Origin: Alteromonadaceae bacterium UBA2620
Lineage (GTDB): Bacteria; Pseudomonadota; Gammaproteobacteria; Enterobacterales; Alteromonadaceae
Reading direction: 5' to 3'
DNA length: 28,114 nt
Assembly: GCA_002339125.1 (NCBI GenBank)
Contig: DDJQ01000120.1
Location: 1 to 28,114 of the forward strand
The notes below the pieces were generated by a model. It was not told where the DNA came from and searched no databases. It worked only from the letters and a program-made list of their open reading frames with translations. Shown piece after piece: positions 24,238 through 28,114 of the stretch (the stretch's first letter is position 1; each line of letters begins with the position of its first letter). The translations under genes were made by a program, and so were the position numbers.

Positions 24238-26421
24238 TTACTTATCCTGCTCTGATGTTACCGGAAAGCCACGGTCACGCATTAGCGCTTCAACGTTTGC
24301 ATCGCGACCACGGAACATGCGATAGGCCTCGGCCGGATCCATAGCATTGCGTACCGAGAACAAGTACTTCACCAGCTTGGCTGACACTTCCTCATCGTAA
24401 AAGCCGCCCGGCGCTTCTTCAAAGGCTTCTGCTGCATCCGCGGTTAATACTTCTGCCCACATATAGCCATAGTAACCCGCTGAATAACCCTCACCAGAGA
24501 AAACATGGCCAAAGTGAGGAGTACGGTGACGCATTACGATTTCTTCAGGCATTCCCAGTGCTTTGAGTTGTTCACGCTCAAAACTGTCTGGTTCGATACC
24601 GGCAGGATCTGTGGTGTGATAGAGCAGATCCATGATGGCTGATGCCATATACTCGGTAGTCTTGAACCCTTCGTTAAAGGTCGATGCCTTCTTGATTTTA
24701 GCAATCAGGCTGTCCGGAATGGGTTCGCCGGTTTCATAATGTACCAGGTACTCATCAATGACTTCATCAGTAGTCAGCCAGCGCTCCAGTAACTGCGACT
24801 GGAACTCAGTGTAATCTCTGACGCCAGAGTGTGAAGTGGGGTATTTAACGTTTGCTGACAGGAAGTGCAGCGCATGGCCAAACTCATGGAAGTATGTCTC
24901 AGCGTCATCCCAGGAAATCAGCGTTGGCTCACCTTCCGGTCCTTTCACAAAGTTCGAGTTGTTAGACGACAGAACGTTTTTGTCACCATCAAAGGTAGTG
25001 TGTCTGCGATAGGTAGTTGCCCAGGCGCCGGAGCGTTTACCCTGACGAGCGAACGGATCCAGATACCACAGGCCAACCAGTTCGCCAGAGTCCTTATCGG
25101 CCACTTCCCATACTTTCACATCAGGATGGAATACCGGTACCGTGCCCGCCGGAATCGGTTTAAAGTCAAAGTTGAACAAGCGTCCGGCCACATAAAACAT
25201 GGCTTCGCGCAGTTTATCCAGTTGCAGGTATTGTTTCACCTCATTGGAATCGAGGTCGTATTTCGCGAGACGAACTTTTTCGGCGTAAAAACGATAATCC
25301 CAGGGTTTAATTTCGATGTCCGCACCTTCGGTATCGGCAATGGCCTGCATGTCGGCTACTTCTTCCTCAACCCGGGCGAGTGCCGCTGGCCACACTTTCA
25401 TCATCAGCGCCATGGCATTTTCAGGGTTCTTCGCCATGCGGTCTTCGAGGCGCCACTGAGCGTAGTTATCGTAACCGAGCAGCTGAACGCGTTCATGGCG
25501 CAGGGTAAGAATTTGCTTGATGATGTCGTTGTTATCAAACTCGTCGCCGTTATCGCCACGGTCGTAATAGGTGCGCCATACTTTTTCGCGTAAATCCCGC
25601 TGCGTTGAGTAGGTCAGGAAAGGATCCATTGATGAACGCGTATTGGTAATGGCATACATGCCTTCCTTACCACGGTCTGCGGCAGCAGCGGCTGCTGCTT
25701 TAACAAAACTTTCCGGTAAGCCATCGAGTTGCTCAGCTGTAATATACGTGACGTAATTTTCTTCGTCTGCCAGTACGTTATTGGAAAAACGGGTATGCAG
25801 GCTTGCCAGCTCTTTGTTGATTTCGGCGTAACGCGCCTTAGCTTCACCCTCAAGGGTAGCCCCATTGCGGGCAAAACTGTTATAGATGAGCCACGTGATA
25901 CGTTGCTCTTCGTCAGTAAGCGTGTTTAGTTCGTCACTTTCATAAACCGCTTTAATGCGCTCGAAAAGCTTGCTGTTCTGATTGATTTTGGAGCGGTAGG
26001 CTGACAGCTTGGGTGATAACTCCCGCTGCAGTTCACGGAACTCCGGACTGGATACATTAGAGCTCCAGATACCATAATAGGTATAGACCCGGCCAATGGT
26101 GTCGCCGGCCTTCTCGTAAGCCACAATCGTATTGGCGAAATCCGGCGCTTCGGGGTTATTGGCAATCGCATCAATTTCGGCCAGATGTTCGGCCATAGCG
26201 GCTTCCATGGCAGGCATCAGATCGGCCAGTTGCATATCTTCAAAGGCTGGTACGCCACCATAGGGGCCTTTAAAAGGTTGCAGCAAGGTGTTTTCAACTG
26301 TCTGGCTGGTTGTTTCGGCAGCACCTGAGGCGGTATTTTCGTTGCCCGATGGTGCGTCAGTACAGCCTGCCAGTGCCAGCACTATGGCGGTGGCAGTGAG
26401 CGTCTTTTTTATTGTAAGCAT
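24238..26421 (-). CDS. M3-family zinc oligopeptidase lipoprotein, peptidyl-dipeptidase Dcp-like
   Basis: The 727-aa protein has a lipobox (LALAGC, Cys20) placing it as a lipoprotein in the periplasm, then the long helical M3 fold. The zinc site HEFGH is at residues 512-516 and the third ligand is probably Glu539 in YTEFQSQ. Segments such as LWYLDPFARQGKRSGAW and FGHVFSGEGYSAGYYGYMWAEVL are the conserved substrate-binding parts of Dcp-like enzymes. Members remove C-terminal dipeptides or cut short peptides, probably helping peptide nutrition. Length fits Dcp. Upstream, 105 bp separate it from purU on the same strand. A cytoplasmic Dcp would lack the lipobox, so the location is the distinguishing feature here. 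Confidence 0.92.
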   Translation of the reverse strand: MLTIKKTLTATAIVLALAGCTDAPSGNENTASGAAETTSQTVENTLLQPFKGPYGGVPAFEDMQLADLMPAMEAAMAEHLAEIDAIANNPEAPDFANTIVAYEKAGDTIGRVYTYYGIWSSNVSSPEFRELQRELSPKLSAYRSKINQNSKLFERIKAVYESDELNTLTDEEQRITWLIYNSFARNGATLEGEAKARYAEINKELASLHTRFSNNVLADEENYVTYITAEQLDGLPESFVKAAAAAAADRGKEGMYAITNTRSSMDPFLTYSTQRDLREKVWRTYYDRGDNGDEFDNNDIIKQILTLRHERVQLLGYDNYAQWRLEDRMAKNPENAMALMMKVWPAALARVEEEVADMQAIADTEGADIEIKPWDYRFYAEKVRLAKYDLDSNEVKQYLQLDKLREAMFYVAGRLFNFDFKPIPAGTVPVFHPDVKVWEVADKDSGELVGLWYLDPFARQGKRSGAWATTYRRHTTFDGDKNVLSSNNSNFVKGPEGEPTLISWDDAETYFHEFGHALHFLSANVKYPTSHSGVRDYTEFQSQLLERWLTTDEVIDEYLVHYETGEPIPDSLIAKIKKASTFNEGFKTTEYMASAIMDLLYHTTDPAGIEPDSFEREQLKALGMPEEIVMRHRTPHFGHVFSGEGYSAGYYGYMWAEVLTADAAEAFEEAPGGFYDEEVSAKLVKYLFSVRNAMDPAEAYRMFRGRDANVEALMRDRGFPVTSEQDK

Positions 26422-26526
26422 AGAGTTCCTGTCGTTTTGTTATTGTAAAATTATCTATTGTGGTGCTTTGGCACTCAGGTGCGCAACCGGCAGGCGCTGT
26501 ATGGCGCGCTGCCAGCGCCAAAAGGA

Positions 26527-27381
26527 CTAAGCGAATACCACAGTTTTGTTGTGGTGAATGATGACCCGGTCTTCGAGGTGGTTACGCACACCCGTAGCCA
26601 GCGCATTAACTTCGCAGTCTTTACCTTTACGTACCATGTCGGCAGCTGTATCACTGTGGCTGATACGTTTAACACTTTGCTCAATAATCGGGCCTTCATC
26701 GAGGTCACGGGTAACGTAGTGGCAGGTTGCACCAATGAGTTTTACGCCGCGATCATAGGCTTGCTGGTAGGGCTTGGCCCCGGCAAAGGAGGGCAGAAAG
26801 CTGTGATGGATATTAATTGCTCTGCCGGCCAGTTTTGAGCAAAGATTGTCGGGTAGGATTTGCATAAAACGGGCAAGTACCGTGAGGTCGATGGCATATT
26901 CATCCAAAAGTACTTCAATTTGTTTAAATGCGTTTTCTTTCCCCAGGGTCTTAAAGTCTACCCAGTGAAAAGGCACTTTGTACCAGTCAGCAAACTGCTT
27001 CATTTGCGGGTGGTTACCAATAATGCAGGGAATATCGCAATGTAACTCGCCGGTATGCCAGCGATGCAAAATATCCACCAGACAATGGGATTCAACACTA
27101 CTGAGCAGCGCTACTCGCTGGCGCTTGGATGAATCAGTTACCTTCCACTGCATCTGGAACTCATTCGCCAACGGGGTAAATTCTTCAATAAAACGATCAT
27201 AAGAGAGCGTTAATGAGTCGGTACTGATTTCGTGGCGCATAAAAAACCGACCGGTCTGAACGTCGGTATGATGGCTGGCTTCGAGGATTGACGCATCATG
27301 GTCAGCCAGAAACTGAGATACGCGTGCAACCAGGCCAACCTGGTCGGGGCAATCGATAATAAGTCTGAAAGTTTGGTGCAT
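26527..27381 (-). CDS. purU: Formyltetrahydrofolate deformylase
   Basis: The 284-aa protein begins with an ACT-like regulatory domain (FRLIIDCPDQVGLVARVSQFL, 1-80) and continues with a formyl-transferase-type catalytic domain. INIHHSFLPSF and GATCHYVTRDLDEGPIIEQ contain the catalytic Asn-His and Asp residues. It hydrolyses 10-formyl-THF to formate and THF, supplying formate to PurT and balancing one-carbon units; the ACT domain senses methionine or glycine in E. coli. Length and motifs match the family. It lies between thpR and the M3 peptidase on the same strand. Confidence 0.96.
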   Translation of the reverse strand: MHQTFRLIIDCPDQVGLVARVSQFLADHDASILEASHHTDVQTGRFFMRHEISTDSLTLSYDRFIEEFTPLANEFQMQWKVTDSSKRQRVALLSSVESHCLVDILHRWHTGELHCDIPCIIGNHPQMKQFADWYKVPFHWVDFKTLGKENAFKQIEVLLDEYAIDLTVLARFMQILPDNLCSKLAGRAINIHHSFLPSFAGAKPYQQAYDRGVKLIGATCHYVTRDLDEGPIIEQSVKRISHSDTAADMVRKGKDCEVNALATGVRNHLEDRVIIHHNKTVVFA

Positions 27382-27449
27382 GTTACTGGTGTTCTCTAAA
27401 GTGATGTGTCTTTTTACCGAGCAGCGACAGTGCTGTAAAGAGGCAAAGG

Positions 27450-28049
27450 TTAAAAATTCCCGCGCAGCAATTTTTCGCGCACTGAGTTAGTGTTACGCAG
27501 CGGCCAGCTTTGGCGGATAGGGTATGTTACACCAGATTGAGTAGAGACAGATTCAAATAAATGGAACTGACTAAACTGACAGACAACTGACGGCGGGAAA
27601 AGTGGTGGAGGAAAGTCAGCTTTAACGTTGCGGATGATTGTAACATGAGGCTGATAGTCCCGCTTCTCGACGGCGATGTCTGCCTGACGGGCGGCGGCCG
27701 TTGCCTTTGCGGCCAGTTCTGACAACGGTTCGGGAACCTGTTCGGGGCCAACATAGAAAATCTTCGGCCCCGACCAAAAACCGGTTGTATCGAGCGACAA
27801 TTCAAAAGGTTGCGACGTCACCTCTGCGAGGCATTCGCTTACCGCTTCTAACTGGCGTGGCGAAACAGACCCTAAAAAGCACAGGGTGATATGAAAGTTA
27901 GCTGCCGGCACCGGGCGCGGCTGGCGTACCGGCGCTTTAGTCTTCAAAGGCATTTTGACACGCGGAAGCTCCGGCAGACTTTTCTCCCGCCAGCTGTCTA
28001 AAGCCAGTTTGTTCGCCGGCGATAAATCTAATCCAATAAAATAACGCAT
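27450..28049 (-). CDS. thpR: RNA 2',3'-cyclic phosphodiesterase (2H family, ThpR)
   Basis: The start at 28049 (199 aa) gives MRYFIGLDLSPANK, the usual ThpR opening. An in-frame ATG at 28094 would add 15 residues and has GAGAGG upstream, so it cannot be excluded. The two defining 2H-phosphoesterase motifs are present: FHITLCFLG and PHVTIIRNV, each H-x-T. The enzyme opens 2',3'-cyclic phosphate ends and was first described as a 2'-5' RNA ligase. At 199 aa it is somewhat longer than E. coli ThpR because of an insert rich in Lys/Pro (RVKMPLKTKAPVRQPRP) before the first motif. It is 68 bp upstream of purU on the same strand. Confidence 0.88.
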   Translation of the reverse strand: MRYFIGLDLSPANKLALDSWREKSLPELPRVKMPLKTKAPVRQPRPVPAANFHITLCFLGSVSPRQLEAVSECLAEVTSQPFELSLDTTGFWSGPKIFYVGPEQVPEPLSELAAKATAAARQADIAVEKRDYQPHVTIIRNVKADFPPPLFPPSVVCQFSQFHLFESVSTQSGVTYPIRQSWPLRNTNSVREKLLRGNF

Positions 28050-28114
28050 GTTAAGTCCGGGCCTGATAAGCTCTGAGGTTATACCAATCTGCATAGAAGT
28101 TTACCCTCTCAGAG

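Noticed and set aside
24865..25593. 242-codon plus-strand reading frame opposite the M3 peptidase gene
   Set aside because: It lies entirely antisense to a clear catalytic domain with no recognisable protein features; a shadow of codon bias.
26493..26519. GGCGCTG/CAGCGCC inverted repeat between purU and the M3 peptidase
   Set aside because: No U-run on either strand and a GC-rich context; cannot be called a terminator.

Overview
The window looks like a chromosomal segment of a marine or halophilic gammaproteobacterium, most likely Alteromonadales/Alteromonadaceae. This rests on the gammaproteobacterial S10 ribosomal operon with a long structured leader, an LPS-core (Kdo/heptosyltransferase-type) block, a CPA1 Na+/H+ antiporter, a 7TM diguanylate cyclase, and a PEP-CTERM-like surface protein. 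The assignment is by protein recognition only; no search was run. There are no rRNAs, tRNAs, CRISPR arrays, transposases or phage genes.

Layout. 1-0.9 kb: a secreted CBM9-like sugar-binding protein. 0.9-6.7 kb, minus strand: a membrane diguanylate cyclase (GGDEF with an intact RxxD I-site), a GAF-GspE/PilB-type secretion/pilus ATPase, and a DUF4153 membrane protein. 6.8-7.26 kb, plus: an acyl-CoA thioesterase. 7.24-7.85 kb, minus: a small two-gene cassette, made of a 62-aa peptide with a ColV-like 15-residue double-glycine leader and a 122-aa four-helix membrane protein. It looks like an undescribed class II microcin/immunity pair and lies back to back with the S10 promoter. 8.05-13.3 kb, plus: promoter, leader with an intrinsic-terminator-like attenuator, then rpsJ-rplC-rplD-rplW-rplB-rpsS-rplV-rpsC-rplP-rpmC-rpsQ and a strong terminator. 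The spc operon (rplN onward) does not follow.

13.3-13.8 kb is a hairpin-rich gap. 13.8-14.8 kb, minus: a secreted prolyl-aminopeptidase-like hydrolase. 14.8-17 kb, minus: two overlapping glycosyltransferases (GT4 and GT9), divergent from waaA (17.06-18.36 kb), together an LPS-core block. 18.4-18.6 kb holds a striking run of three stem-loops that no gene explains. It is followed by a secreted DUF2891 protein, then a gap with a 114-bp inverted-repeat element. 20.3-22.1 kb, minus: a CPA1 antiporter. 22.4-24.2 kb, plus: a von Willebrand A protein with a PEP-CTERM-like tail and a beta-propeller-like putative lipoprotein. 24.2-28.05 kb, minus: an M3 oligopeptidase lipoprotein, purU, and thpR.

How the genes work together. 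The S10 block makes ribosomal proteins and probably self-regulates through L4 and the leader attenuator. WaaA and the two glycosyltransferases build inner-core LPS. The diguanylate cyclase and the GAF-ATPase may form a signalling/surface-machinery pair. The peptide/membrane-protein pair is the best candidate for a new system: the peptide would need a C39-type ABC exporter encoded elsewhere, since none is in this window.
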